From: Bombyx mori
Taxonomy: Eukaryota > Arthropoda > Insecta > Lepidoptera > Bombycidae
Length of the DNA: 64,000 bases
Direction of reading: 5' to 3'
Assembly: GCF_030269925.1 (NCBI RefSeq)
Contig: NC_085128.1
Coordinates: 10,108,501 to 10,172,500, forward strand
The translations under genes were made by a program, and so were the position numbers. This document shows, one piece after another, positions 32,406 to 42,568 of the stretch (position 1 is the stretch's first letter; each line of letters begins with the position of its first letter). The notes beneath the pieces are model-generated. The model had not been told where the DNA came from and ran no database searches. It was given only the letters and a program-made list of their open reading frames with translations.

Positions 32406-34329
32406 TACGAATCTACGAACTGGTATGTACAGAAAAATAAATCAACAAGTACTTATTTATTTGATTATAACCAGACCAGTACCTAGTTCGTGTAATGATA
32501 AATTTTGGCCTTACTAATTCTAACCAAACGTCTAATATTTTTATGAAGCGTGTATTTTAAACTGCAATTGTTATAATAGTTCAGCAGCTAGCAAACTGTG
32601 TGACGGAAACAACCACAATGAATCATTTTTATCTTGGTTCGTTGAGGTAAAGTGAAAAAAAATTAGAAACCGTACCACTGTTATACGGAACACTTAATTA
32701 CGTCGAACGATACGGCGACCCTTCCCGCTGTGAAGTTTTTTTACGTCACGTTGTATGAAAAACGATGCATCATCACGTTAGGAACATACGAGACCTATCC
32801 GTCATATAGGGACGCGGAGTAAATAAAATAAAATAAAAACATATCCTTCGATTAGATTACTTCAGAAGGTAGACCGTCTTCTAGATGTAGGCCAGATTAT
32901 TTGCCATAAAGTTGTTCACTAGTACTTCCTTACTATTCATATGAAAAAATTGCTATAAGCTATTTTTCTGCTTAAATCATCTGATTTCTATCTAATACTG
33001 GCATTAGGCCTGCACAGGGCACATCCACACTAATTCAAACCATGGCAATTAGTTGTACGAACGTAGGGGAAACTTAGATATTCTTTCAAATTCAAATTCT
33101 TATTCAAATTCATATTCAAATTCTTATCTTTTAAACTAATATTGTTGTTGTATTGTAAGTCTGATTTTACAAATTAATAATAATGTACTTAGTATTTCGA
33201 CGGGATTATGATTACCGAGAAGTGGATGATAAATTATTGATGATTTCTATACGCTTTCTATGCATATAGCATATGTATCTTTCCTTTAATTTCCTGTCCA
33301 TCGGCCCTTGGAGATTCAATTAATGGTACCGAAGGCATGAGCTTTGCTTTCTGTTACAATTATGTTCGATCTGTTATGTGTTAGATTATAAATTAAATTA
33401 TACATTTATAAGCATATAAATTTTAAAGGTTTTAAATGCTAAAGGTTTTTCTTTACATTTCCTCCCTTTAGAGGAACAATTACGCGTAATTCACTCTCTT
33501 GTGTCCAATGTCAACTAAATATATAGAATTTCAAAGCCCTTATACTCTTTTTAAATTAATATTTTAAACAGTATTATTATACTATGCAAAGCTGAACTAC
33601 TCTCTTCACTGAACGACAGGCAAGTGAGTGATTCCGTCTAAGAAAACACTTTTTTTTAAACTAAAGAGTTTTGAAGATTTTAAATGATAAAGGTTTTTTC
33701 TTTTGGATTCACTTGATTAAAGCAAAAAAGGTTAAATAATGTATAATATTGGAAGTTTGTTTCTAAATATCTAGACGCTGAAACTACTGAAGAAATACTA
33801 ACATTATTTCAATACCAAGATGTATTGCATATTCCATGATACATTTTAAAGAAAATCATTTTATTTATGTATTTTAAGCCTTGAGATATATGCAAAAGGA
33901 AAAATCAGCTTGACTATATTTAAAGTTGACATATTCTAATGATAATATAAATATTACCATTTTTTATTAGCGTAGTTAATAGAAGTTATTACGGTGATAC
34001 TTTTTAATTGACTTAGAAATGTTCCAAGACTAATTAAGGTTGTGACGCTGTGTATTCGTAACGAGGGTTGTGACTTAACAACCATTCAAGGCTTACGTAA
34101 TTACTGTTATTGGGTGCATAGGTACGTAAGTGTCATTATCGTACCTGTTTCCGCCGACTTGTTTCAACCTGAAGTATGGAACCGGCTTTTATGCCTTATA
34201 ATTGAAATAACGACTTCATTTTGCATTATATGCGACGGAATTTCTGTTGTTGTAACGTCTATGGGTTCCTTTGCGGTTTATTCTTTCGTTTACAATATAT
34301 TTATCTTATACCTTTAAACGAGCAATTCT
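32406..34329. other. AT-rich sequence with a short TTCAAATTC repeat
   Basis: An imperfect 12-bp repeat (ATTCAAATTCTT type) lies at about 33087-33128. An open frame at 34042-34317 (plus, 91 codons) has no domain I recognise and I do not call it. Confidence 0.4.
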
Positions 34330-34760
34330 TGTATATGAATATATATATTATCTGAATCTCGGATACGGCTCCAACGATTTTAATTAAATTTAGTATACAG
34401 GGGATTTCGGGGGCGAAAAATCGATCTAGCTACGATTTATTTTCAGAAAATGTTGTTTTATTCGTTTTTTCAATAATCAACTCTTCCCGACATCTATTGG
34501 CGAATAATAATACTATTTTTCTTAATTGAGGGCAACTAACCGCTTTAAAGACACAACAAGATGGCGTTATCAAAAAAAAACCGAGCTTCTTAAGGTCATG
34601 TATAATGATCAGTTCTTGAAATTACAATTTGTTATTTATTTAAGTCAATAGTTATACATGTGGTTCGAAGATCCCAAATGTTTTCTTTCTCTGCTCTTAA
34701 AGTATCAGCTGAAAGGTCTTAAAAGTATCGAAATTAGTTACTCAAAGGTCGGAGTATTTT
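34330..34760 (+). mobile_element. unclassified lepidopteran dispersed repeat
   Basis: Text such as TCTCGGATACGGCTCCAACG, GGATTTCGGGGGCGAAAAAT and ACACAACAAGATGGCGTTAT is characteristic of a widespread repeat in moths and butterflies as I remember it, probably Helitron-like. I could not place either terminus. Confidence 0.35.
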
Positions 34761-35388
34761 TGAGACACGAGATTAATCCAAAAGTTAAGTTGAATTTTTT
34801 ACCCTGAAAATTTACCATGTCATTGGCGTATGTGGGATGCGGTGTCGTTAACAGTTACTTGTTTGGAGCCCTACGAATTTCTCGTCGAGCTTTCAAGCTT
34901 TCAACGGTTTTGTCATTTTCAAACAGAAACACATGCCTTCTTCGTGGCTAGACATAAGCAGGAAGGACAGGAAAGTGGGGTATCACCAATGTAGGCTGAC
35001 GAGTGCACCAGTGAATCACGAAAGGTGGTCGCAGTATAGTATTAAAAAATTATCGTTGGAACTTATTTTCCCAATGATGTCCTCAATCTCCTATTTACGC
35101 CATCTGTTGACGCTTTGAGCGAAACTAAGTGTGCATCATAAAAAATAGAACGAAATATAGTATTAAAACTAAAACATGGTGCTGGTGCTAAAAGTTTGTT
35201 CCTAAAATTGTTAAAAATGTAAATCTTGTCTAATTAATCTACTTATAATGCTCTCAAGAGTGTTAACGTAAAACCGACAATTAAACATTATTGAACAATG
35301 GTTGGTTAAAAATCATTCTTTTGTGTTCTGCAACACTCGAAAAAAAAAAATCGGTTGTCTGTAAAGTCGGTTTACTGACGATAGTTGA
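34761..35388. other. no supported feature
   Basis: Mixed AT-rich sequence; an A-run at 35339-35350 precedes the inverted-repeat element. Confidence 0.3.
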
Positions 35389-35754
35389 ACGTGACAACGT
35401 CATAAGAAAATACTGATGGGATGGTTTCATTTTTCAATTATCGCAATTATCGTTGCTATAAACAATTGACACCACATTCATTTTTCACTGAACTTCATAC
35501 TTGACGAAAACATGTGAATGTATTATTGTGTATAGCAGCTGTCCGCGCGGATGCATCGCTCACTCAAGTAGGAGAGAGACAGATGTCGAACGCTGTCGAA
35601 CGCGGAGGCCGATTGTGCCTCTTTGTCGCTCGTTGCGCGCTCTCGCTTGCACTTCAAGCCTTAAATGGAAAGCCTCAGAGCGAGGTAACGCTGCATGAGT
35701 CATGTTTTTTCGTGCGTGCAGCCGGCTCCATCGAAGTATAAGACGTTGTCACGT
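35389..35754. mobile_element. 366-bp segment bounded by 13-bp inverted repeats
   Basis: ACGTGACAACGTC (35389-35401) and GACGTTGTCACGT (35742-35754) are exact inverse copies. The right half (35530-35740) is GC-rich and contains CTCGTTGCGCGCTCTCGC. It is probably a non-autonomous DNA element, but termini may extend beyond these repeats and no target duplication was found. Confidence 0.45.
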
Positions 35755-36080
35755 CAATAATATTTACGCAAAATACACAGAAGAGCATTTTATAGTACTT
35801 CATATTATATAAAGTACTTAGTCACGTGTTTCGGGCGTATTCGAAATTTATTTCGTATCAAATATTTAAAAAATAAACTCACTGAGCTTTTCCGGTCCTT
35901 CAAGTCGTGACATTAAACATTAAACGCTGTCGAATAAAGCTTAAAGGAATCTTAAAATAATTTATGCGATACGGGCCGATCTATTTGTGGGATTCCTGAT
36001 TCAATTATTTTTTTACCCGCCTGCTGAAGAAGGGTATAATGTTTTTCCAGAATTTGAATGTTTATATTATTTAGAAAATA
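35755..36080. other. AT-rich sequence, nothing recognised
   Basis: No feature that I can support. Confidence 0.35.
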
Positions 36081-36250
36081 CTAGCAGACCCGGCCACACG
36101 TTGCTGTGGCTAAGGTTTTTGTTTCTAAATAACACGTGGCCGGCTATGCTAATACCAAAAATTAAGAAAGTAAGAACAATTGTATTTCACTGTATTGCGT
36201 TTACTACGAAATAAATTTCATTTTTTAAATACTTTAGCCTCAGCAACACG
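36081..36250 (-). mobile_element. Helitron-like 3' end
   Basis: Minus strand ends GGCCGGGTCTGCTAG before a T, a CTAG|T terminus of the type seen at 47.81-48.10 kb. The opposite end could not be located, so the right boundary is a guess. Confidence 0.4.
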
Positions 36251-36863
36251 TGGTGTTTATGGTGGTATTAAATTAATTAATTGTAATTAGTTAATTGTAA
36301 TATTAAATTGTAGCTTATGTGAATCGTTGGTATTTTTAACACAGCAACATCTATGAGATATTAATGTCAGACAGTATTACAATTGTCTGTAAAAATGGAT
36401 ATAAGGCGCCGTCTGTTTTAGACTTATGAAACTTATAATTAATAACAATAATCATTATAAGAAATCATTTTATTGTTAATTAATAAATATTGCGACCATT
36501 AATCGAAATAAAAACCATCCTATGGCCTAAGTTGGAACAAAACACATAATAATATTTAAAAAAAAGTTAAAATCGGTTCAATACCTAGGTGTTCATCGCG
36601 GACAAATAACGTGACACGTAATTTATTAAGATAATATATATTAAAACTCAGCATAAATGCACGCTCAACAGCCCAAGACGTCAGCTGTTCCGACTACGAA
36701 AATTGTAAACTATTCGATAGAAATAATAATATAATGGTTATAAAAATACGAAATGAAGCCGTCATACTGGTATTAATCATGGGTGCGACTAGCAGTAATC
36801 AAAAATAATCTCTTAATCTCTCTCTAATCTCTTTGACTTATAATCAAGTAACTAAACGACTGA
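36251..36863. other. AT-rich sequence, nothing recognised
   Basis: No feature beyond A/T-rich simple sequence. Confidence 0.35.
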
Positions 36864-37153
36864 AATAAAATAATAAATAAATAAATAAATAATAAATAAA
36901 TAAATATTTACTAACAGTCACGCCACGTTAACTGGTCCCGTGATAAGTTCGTAAAGAACTTGTGTTACAGGTAGGTACCAGATAACGGAAATAAATATAA
37001 GATTTTTTTTATACACATACACATATTTAATATACATCCATAACCCTGGAAAATACATTTATATTTATCGTACAAATATCTTCCCTTGGCGGGATTCGAA
37101 CCCGCGACCCCCTTGTGTAGTAACCATGTCACTTACCACTAAACCAGACGGCC
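36864..37153 (-). mobile_element. tRNA-derived SINE, copy 2
   Basis: Same family as 26.24-26.50 kb. The minus-strand head has TGGTTTAGTGG (A box) and GGTTCGAATCC (B box). The tail is an (AAAT)n tract. Small duplications (GTTCGTAAAG and GGTAGGTACC) distinguish it from copy 1. Not a tRNA gene: no acceptor-stem closure and a SINE body follows. Confidence 0.8.
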
Positions 37154-37351
37154 GTTAAAAAATACATTATTAATTAAACAAAAGCCCAGACTACATTTAA
37201 CATAACAGCTAAAAGATTAAAAAGAAGCTTAACGATGTCGCCCTACTACTTTAATATTAATTCAATTTGAATGTTTGTAAAGGTATTGCAAGCAAAGAAA
37301 TAATACGTATTTGCGTGTCATTTAAACGTCTCCATTATTTATTTAATAGTT

Positions 37352-37467
37352 TTGGTAGGCAGCGGCTTGGCTCTGCTCCTGGCATTGCCGAAGTCCATGG
37401 GCGACGGTAACCACTTACCATCAGGTGGGCCGTACGTTCGTCTGCCTACGAAGGCAATAAAAAAAAA
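37352..37467 (+). mobile_element. BMC1-like LINE tail, about 110 bp
   Basis: Starts GGTAGGCAGCGGCTTGG and ends in GGCAATAAAAAAA. Well conserved, same 5' point as other short tails. Confidence 0.88.
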
Positions 37468-37624
37468 TGTTACACAATAATTCGAGAAATTTTTTGGGAC
37501 TGTTTCTTTGTTACAGAAGGATACAGTACATAAGTCATAATAATAATACGATACAAAAGCGAATTCGCAACAAATACCGCAACCAATACCAAGACGCATT
37601 AATATTCAGGGATTTTTTTAAATT

Positions 37625-37870
37625 TGGTGGTAGGGTTTTGTGTAGAAGCCCGCCCGGGTTGGTACCACCGTTCTGTCTATTTCTGCCGCAAAACAGTAAT
37701 ACTGTGTTCCGGTCTGAAGGACAGGATAGCCGGTGTAACATACATAAGGCTGCCCATCCAGGCCAGGGTAGGCAGCGCATCTGAGTCACTGATGTAGTTT
37801 GGATGTCTATGGGCGACGGTTATCATTTCCCATCAGAAGCTCGTCTGCTTATCGAAAGCAATAAAAATAA
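37625..37870 (+). mobile_element. SINE with Bm1-like 5' half and BMC1-like tail
   Basis: The 5' half (TGGTGGTAGGGTTTTG, TATTTCTGCCGCAAAACAGT) is Bm1-like but diverged. The 3' half carries TATGGGCGACGGTTATCA and CATCAGAAGCTCGTCTGC, closer to the LINE tail than to Bm1, and ends in GCAATAAAAATAAAT. It could be a distinct SINE family or a recombinant. Confidence 0.6.
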
Positions 37871-37940
37871 ATAAATTGGGTAATATGAGTAGCTTCCAAA
37901 AATGTGCGTATTGGCGATGCGATAGCATTTATATAGATAA

Positions 37941-38203
37941 TTAGATACTGGTGGTAGGACCTCTTGTGAGTCCGCACGGGTAGGTGCCACCTCCCTGCCC
38001 ATTTCTGCCGTGAAGCAGTAATGCGTTTCGGTTTGAAGGGTGGGGCAGCCGTACTATACTTGAGACCTTAGAACTTATATCTCAAGGTGGGTGGCGCATT
38101 TACGTAGTAGATGTCTCCAGTAACCACTTGACACCAGGTGGGCTGTGAGCTCGTCTAATATATCTATCTATCTAATCTAAGCAATAAATAAAAAGTTAGA
38201 TAC
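37941..38203 (+). mobile_element. short-form Bm1 SINE with 8-bp target duplication
   Basis: TTAGATAC at 37941-37948 and 38196-38203 flanks a copy that begins exactly at TGGTGGTAGGACC. A (TATC)n expansion precedes the AGCAATAAATAAAAA tail. Clean flanks show that the short form was inserted as such, not truncated later. Confidence 0.88.
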
Positions 38204-38559
38204 ACCTTCGTTCTGTTGCATTCGTTTGGTAAAAAAGACACATGCGTTTTATATCAAAACATCAACATCGGGCTAGCAGGATATAACAAGTTTACCTAGT
38301 TTTAAAGCATAAATTCATTTTCTTCATAATGAAATAGCTGCAACCTCCGGCTTACCAGGGGATTATTCGATTAAAGCAATAAAGTTTGGGGCTGTGGTGT
38401 CAGATCGATGCGACTCTACGTAAACGTGTGAAAGCATGGCCTCGTGCGGTATTCCGAGAGCGGGTAATAAAACGCCTTGGTTTTTTTTTTGTCTGTATGA
38501 AAATTCCGTTATTCTTCCTTTTGTTTTGATCATTGAATTTTTTCGAGTTTTTTTTTATG
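38204..38559. other. no supported feature
   Basis: Nothing that I recognise. Confidence 0.35.
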
Positions 38560-38747
38560 GCCTTTGTAGGCAGACGAGCATACAGCCCACCTGATGGTGA
38601 GTGGTTACCGTCGCCCATGGATTTTAGCAATGCCAGGGGCAGAGCCAAGGCACTGCCTACCGTAGCCAAGCCGCTGCTTACCGTAGCCAAGCCGCTGCCT
38701 ACCGTAGTCAAGCCGCTGCCTACCGTAGTCAAGCCGCTGCCTACCGT
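38560..38747 (-). mobile_element. BMC1-like LINE tail with 5' tandem array
   Basis: Minus-strand tail with the usual 3' end at 38560. At its 5' end the first 21 bp of the short tail are repeated five times (see the repeat entry), so the element grew instead of ending at the usual point. Confidence 0.85.
38643..38747 (-). repeat. 21-bp tandem repeat, five units
   Basis: Units start at 38643, 38664, 38685, 38706 and 38727; the consensus on the plus strand is AGCCAAGCCGCTGCCTACCGT. The first unit has two changes, later ones one or none. The unit is exactly the 5' edge of the 110-bp LINE tail. Confidence 0.93.
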
Positions 38748-38904
38748 TCGAGTGTTTATTTTTCAACAAATGTTTATGTAGTCTTTTATAAACCATTTAA
38801 TGGTTTTATAAACCATTTTAAATCGATATGTAAGTTAAGCATACATTAACTATAAGTATTTTATTTTATTTAAGTATTCAATACCTTAATTAGAAAAAAA
38901 GGTT

Positions 38905-39301
38905 GGTCAGGAGGAAATCGCCGGACTTCCGCCCTTTTCTGGGGATACTGGGCAGGGTATGTCAGAGTCGAACTGACTAAAACCTCCTGTCGCTCAACAA
39001 CCAACGTCCAATCCTCGCATGAGACAGAATTCATGACAAGGCAAAGGTGGGAAAGTGAAGCGCTTAGTGCACATCTCTCCCATCACCCTCCCCCTCGGGA
39101 CGCCGGACTGGCGGTCGTCGGCGCCACGACCACCAGCCCTCTCGGTCGGCAGACTGTCCGAAGCCCGCCTAGATGGCGCCGGTAGAATGGTCTATCCTAC
39201 GGAATACCCCGCTGGGCCAGAACCAGCGTGGGTCGAGGATAGCCGGCCTTCCATCACCCGGATGCTCTTGCGTAAAACGCGTGCAGAGCAGCTGGCACGT
39301 A
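38905..39301 (-). mobile_element. R1-type LINE 3' region
   Basis: Minus-strand 3' UTR homologous to 49.93-50.20 kb and 19.68-19.88 kb, with more upstream sequence (CCAGCGGGGTATTCC and GATGGAAGGCCGG on the minus strand). The T-arm-like hairpin is at 38961-38977. No open frame with RT motifs remains. Confidence 0.7.
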
Positions 39302-39306
39302 GAAAA

Positions 39307-39338
<32 letters not shown>

Positions 39339-39348
39339 AAAAAAAAAG
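39302..39348 (+). repeat. A-run of 47 with one G
   Basis: A24-G-A22-type tract next to the 5' side of a minus-strand R1-like tail. It could be a second element's poly(A) or a slipped microsatellite. Confidence 0.8.
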
Positions 39349-40154
39349 GCTAGTAAAATATCAGACGGTTGTAGCCAATTCACTTTAAAAAACAATAGTT
39401 TATAATTGTTAATTAATTGATTTTGTTGTGTAATTTAATAAAAAAATAAATTAAAGCACTTTAGATTAGGAGAGGCGCGAGAAAACAGAAAGAGAACTTT
39501 AAAAAAAAGCGTATTTGTAATTCATAATTTTGCAACATCAAGTAAAAGGAAGCGTCAATTGAGCGAAAAAATATATATCAAAAGAGCACCCGAGAAGATT
39601 TCACTGAATGTGTACTGAAATTCGTTGAGACGTTGAGGCTCAGCTTTCGGTCAGCCGATTGCGGTTGATCCTTTACACTTAGACAGCACCCTATTACTTT
39701 CGGTTGAGTTTCTTTACTCCTAGTATTTGCTTTCATCGAATTTGTTGTCTTGTGCCTTCGAATATATAGAGGCGAACATTTATATTTTGTTTATCTTGTA
39801 TTTAGGATTTTGTATCAAGAAAAACACGACTAAGAGAAAGCATTTTCATTCAAAGCGTTCGTTTGAAATTGTAAAACGGGTATGTAGTTTAGTATTTCGT
39901 TGTGATTTACATATGATTATCGTTTCAAGTCTACGTTCTTTGTTATAGGTATTAGTTGACGAATTGGTCTACGGCTGTAAAAGTATGAATAATGAAACAA
40001 AAACACATCAGCTTGCGTGACTTGTCTAAATAATTTCGCTTTTTGTATGTACATTGAAAACAGTCTTGTAAAACGGCTTAGCGAGCAATTACAAAACGAT
40101 GCTCTTCTATATTTGAATTTGTGTACGAGAAACGCGCAGAAATTTTAGGCCTAT
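39349..40154. other. AT-rich sequence, nothing recognised
   Basis: No feature that I can support. Confidence 0.4.
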
Positions 40155-40385
40155 TCATTTGTTTATTTTCGCAATGTACGCTAACGCTTTGTAAATGCGG
40201 AAAATTCTCGAACTTTCCATCTTCTGTTTTAGGTCGTCATACTTTATTTCCCGTGAGTATTTGGGGTTGATTTTGTAAAAAGACTTCCTAGCCCCGTTTG
40301 CTTTGTTGGAGAGCCAGGAGGTGGGAGCAAGTATCTTGGGGATTTGTCCGCCAGCGACACCAATAGACTGAATCGCTTTGGGCAT
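40155..40385 (-). CDS. small ORF of unknown nature, 76 codons
   Basis: ATG-initiated frame reading MPKAIQSIGVAGGQIPKILA, then PTSWLSNKANGARKSFYKIN, and a Lys/Tyr-rich end. It stands out from the AT-rich surroundings by more balanced base use. I see no signal peptide, membrane segment or known domain. It might be a retroposed fragment, a transposon-derived piece or a small host gene; I cannot tell. It lies about 240 bp upstream of the candidate host exon, on the opposite strand. Confidence 0.25.
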   Translation of the reverse strand: MPKAIQSIGVAGGQIPKILAPTSWLSNKANGARKSFYKINPKYSREIKYDDLKQKMESSRIFRIYKALAYIAKINK

Positions 40386-40626
40386 TAATTATAATTAATT
40401 AAAAATTAATTGCAAATAGCTTTTCGAATCTACATTTTATTTGACTTTGGCGTACACAAATTGAATTTAACGTTTGTAGAGTTGATTGTTGTAAACAAGA
40501 CTAAATCTGCAAAATTATATTAAAAGCCTCATGATCTTAGATCGTTGAGAGTGTTTCTTTTATTGTTTTTTAAAGGAAATTGAAAAACAAGACAATTTTT
40601 ACAAACGTATTTATTTATTGTTTCAG

Positions 40627-40940
40627 ATTGACTGAGCGCGGAATTCTGAATTTTTGCTCCAAAGAAGATTATTATTACTTCAGACGACTATTAAAAATAC
40701 ATTAGCTGTACATAACATAAAATTGGTGGTGTGGAGTGTAGTCGGTGATTAATTTCAAAGTGATGTCCGCGTGTGTAGTGGAAGAAGGTAGGGAGGAGGG
40801 AGGCGGCGCGTGCGCTGTCGACATGTCTAATGACAGTGGCGATGACATGCCGCAGCCGCCGCGCAGGGAGGTCCTGCTGAGCGCCCGAGGCCGCAGAGCC
40901 TGTTCGGAACAAGGCCCGCATCCATCTCTAGGCTACTTGC
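40627..40940 (+). CDS. candidate host exon with start codon (coding part 40763-40940)
   Basis: A pyrimidine-rich acceptor (TTTATTGTTTCAG, ending 40626) precedes the exon and a strong donor (TTGC|GTAAGT, GT at 40941) ends it. ATG at 40763 has G at -3 and an in-frame TAG at 40739, so it can be the first codon. The 59 codons (MSACVVEEGREEGGG, MSNDSGDDMPQPPRREVLLS, ending GPHPSLGYL, phase 1) use GC-rich, gene-like codons, unlike the flanks. The peptide is acidic then basic and looks like a disordered N-terminus. I do not recognise the gene, and no partner exon was identified in the window. Confidence 0.45.
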
Positions 40941-41074
40941 GTAAGTACTGGATTTCACGTCCCACTTTATAACTAACTACGTTACAATTTTCGAGTAAAG
41001 TATACGAGAGCCCGTGCTTAAAATTAAATTGTAATGTGAATCTTCCAAATTAAAAAAAAATATGTTTAGTTGAT

Positions 41075-41527
41075 GTCGTCGTGGCCTATGAAGTCGTCAT
41101 GGCCTAAAGAATAAGGCGTCAGATGCATTCGTGTTGAGCGATGCACCGGTTTTCGAATCTCAGGCGGGTACCAATTTTTCTAATGAAATACGTACTCTAC
41201 AAATGTTCACGATTGACTTCCACGGTGAAGGAATAACATCGTGTAATAAAAATCAAAACCGCAAAATTATAATTTTCGTAATTACTGATAGTAGGACCTC
41301 TTGTGAGTCCGCACGGGTAGGTACAACCACCCTGCCTACTTCTGCCGTGAAGCAGTAATGCGTTTCGGTTTAAAGGGTGGGGCAGCCGTTGTAACTATAC
41401 TTGAGACCTTAGAACTTATATCTCAAGGTGGGTGGCGCATTTACTTTGTAGATGTCTATGGGCTCCAGTAACAATTTAACGCCAGGTGGGCTGTGAGCTC
41501 GTCCACCCAGCTAAGTAATAAAAAAAT
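41075..41527 (+). mobile_element. full-length Bm1 SINE
   Basis: Includes the tRNA-like head: GTCGTCATGGCCTAAAGAAT (A-box region) and TTTCGAATCTC (B box, one change from GTTCGAATCC). The 5' body, the short-form core and the AATAAAAAAA tail follow. The first 18 bp are partly duplicated (GTCGTCGTGGCCTATGAA then GTCGTCATGGCC). Length about 450 bp, the family's usual size. Confidence 0.9.
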
Positions 41528-41645
41528 AGTCGGATGAACGACCTCATAGCCCAACTGCTGTAAAGTGGATTCCGGAGCCCATATATATCACAGAGTGAAT
41601 GCCAACACCTTTAAGACTTAACCTTACCTTGAGACCTTGAAAGAA
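41528..41645 (-). mobile_element. diverged Bm1 fragment, opposite orientation
   Basis: ACCTCATAGCCCAACTGCTG, AGTGGATTCCGGAGCCCATA and GTGAATGCCAACACCT are minus-strand Bm1 tail blocks, diverged. It abuts the 3' end of the full-length copy, so the latter probably inserted into it. Confidence 0.55.
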
Positions 41646-42158
41646 TTCGACAACAACATATAAATGTATATATACCTATATAATTAGAAAATCACATTTA
41701 AAATAGAACTAAAAGAAAAAGCTAAGTCAATCGTAGCTGTAACAGTTCTTTTGAAAAATCAATATTCTCTAATCAAAAAGTAATTATCAAGTATACAACA
41801 ATAAATTTAATAGATTAAAATTGTTTTATGGGTCGGTCCAAAGTTTGATCTAACTTAGTTGACAAAAATACTTTTGCCCACAGTAACTTTTACCAAGTGA
41901 AATGTTTTAGTTAGTTAGTTTTAACCGTATCCGACAATATAAAACGTCACAAGAAGCGGTAGAAACTATGGCATATAGCAGACTATCGCAACAAACATAG
42001 TAGACTACTTTAATTAAAGTTTGTGAACTATCTCCGTGACTGGAAGAAATCATTTAAACAATACGGGCAACTTGTTCGTTGCTTAGTTCTGTTTATAGTC
42101 TAGAACTTTCGATACGACTACGTATTTTTATCTGAACTTACTTGCCAAGTAAACAAAA
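41646..42158. other. AT-rich sequence, nothing recognised
   Basis: No feature that I can support. Confidence 0.35.
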
Positions 42159-42250
42159 TTCCCCTGGCATTGCTGAAGTCCATGGGCGACGGTAACCACT
42201 CACCATCAGGTGGTCCGTATGCTCGTTTGCCTACAAGGGCAACAAAAAAA
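42159..42250 (+). mobile_element. BMC1-like LINE tail, very short
   Basis: Begins at CCCCTGGCATTGCTGAAG, about 25 bp inside the usual short-tail start, and ends GGGCAACAAAAAAAA. Confidence 0.82.
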
Positions 42251-42568
42251 AGTTCGGCGGTCAGAAGCGCCATGTACAGAAACCGATGGAAACACATCAC
42301 CTGATCCAAATATGGGCCTATCAATGAAAATCACGATCCTATAATAATAAAGTAGTCAAGATTCGTTATGAGAAAATATTTCAATCTGATCTAACAAAGC
42401 TTTTTATACAAAACGAGAGCAGGCCAATAGAAAAGTAAACATATAAAGTTATAGAACGGTGTAAGGAAGTTTCATGACAACCTATTGTCTCTTCAGTATA
42501 TTGAAAGTGATAGAGATACAATATTAATAAATGGTTGATAAAACGAGATCACTAAATCTATACTAATA

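Noticed and set aside
34042..34317. 91-codon plus-strand frame
   Set aside because: Hydrophobic, AT-driven composition, no splice or start context, no domain.
37082..37153. second tRNA-like sequence on the minus strand
   Set aside because: Same SINE family as at 26.4 kb.
38560..38747. CRISPR-like array
   Set aside because: Five 21-bp units are directly adjacent without spacers; a tandem repeat of a LINE tail edge.
39055..39405. 116-codon plus-strand frame ending in poly-lysine
   Set aside because: The Lys run is a translated A-tract next to an R1-type tail; not a protein gene.
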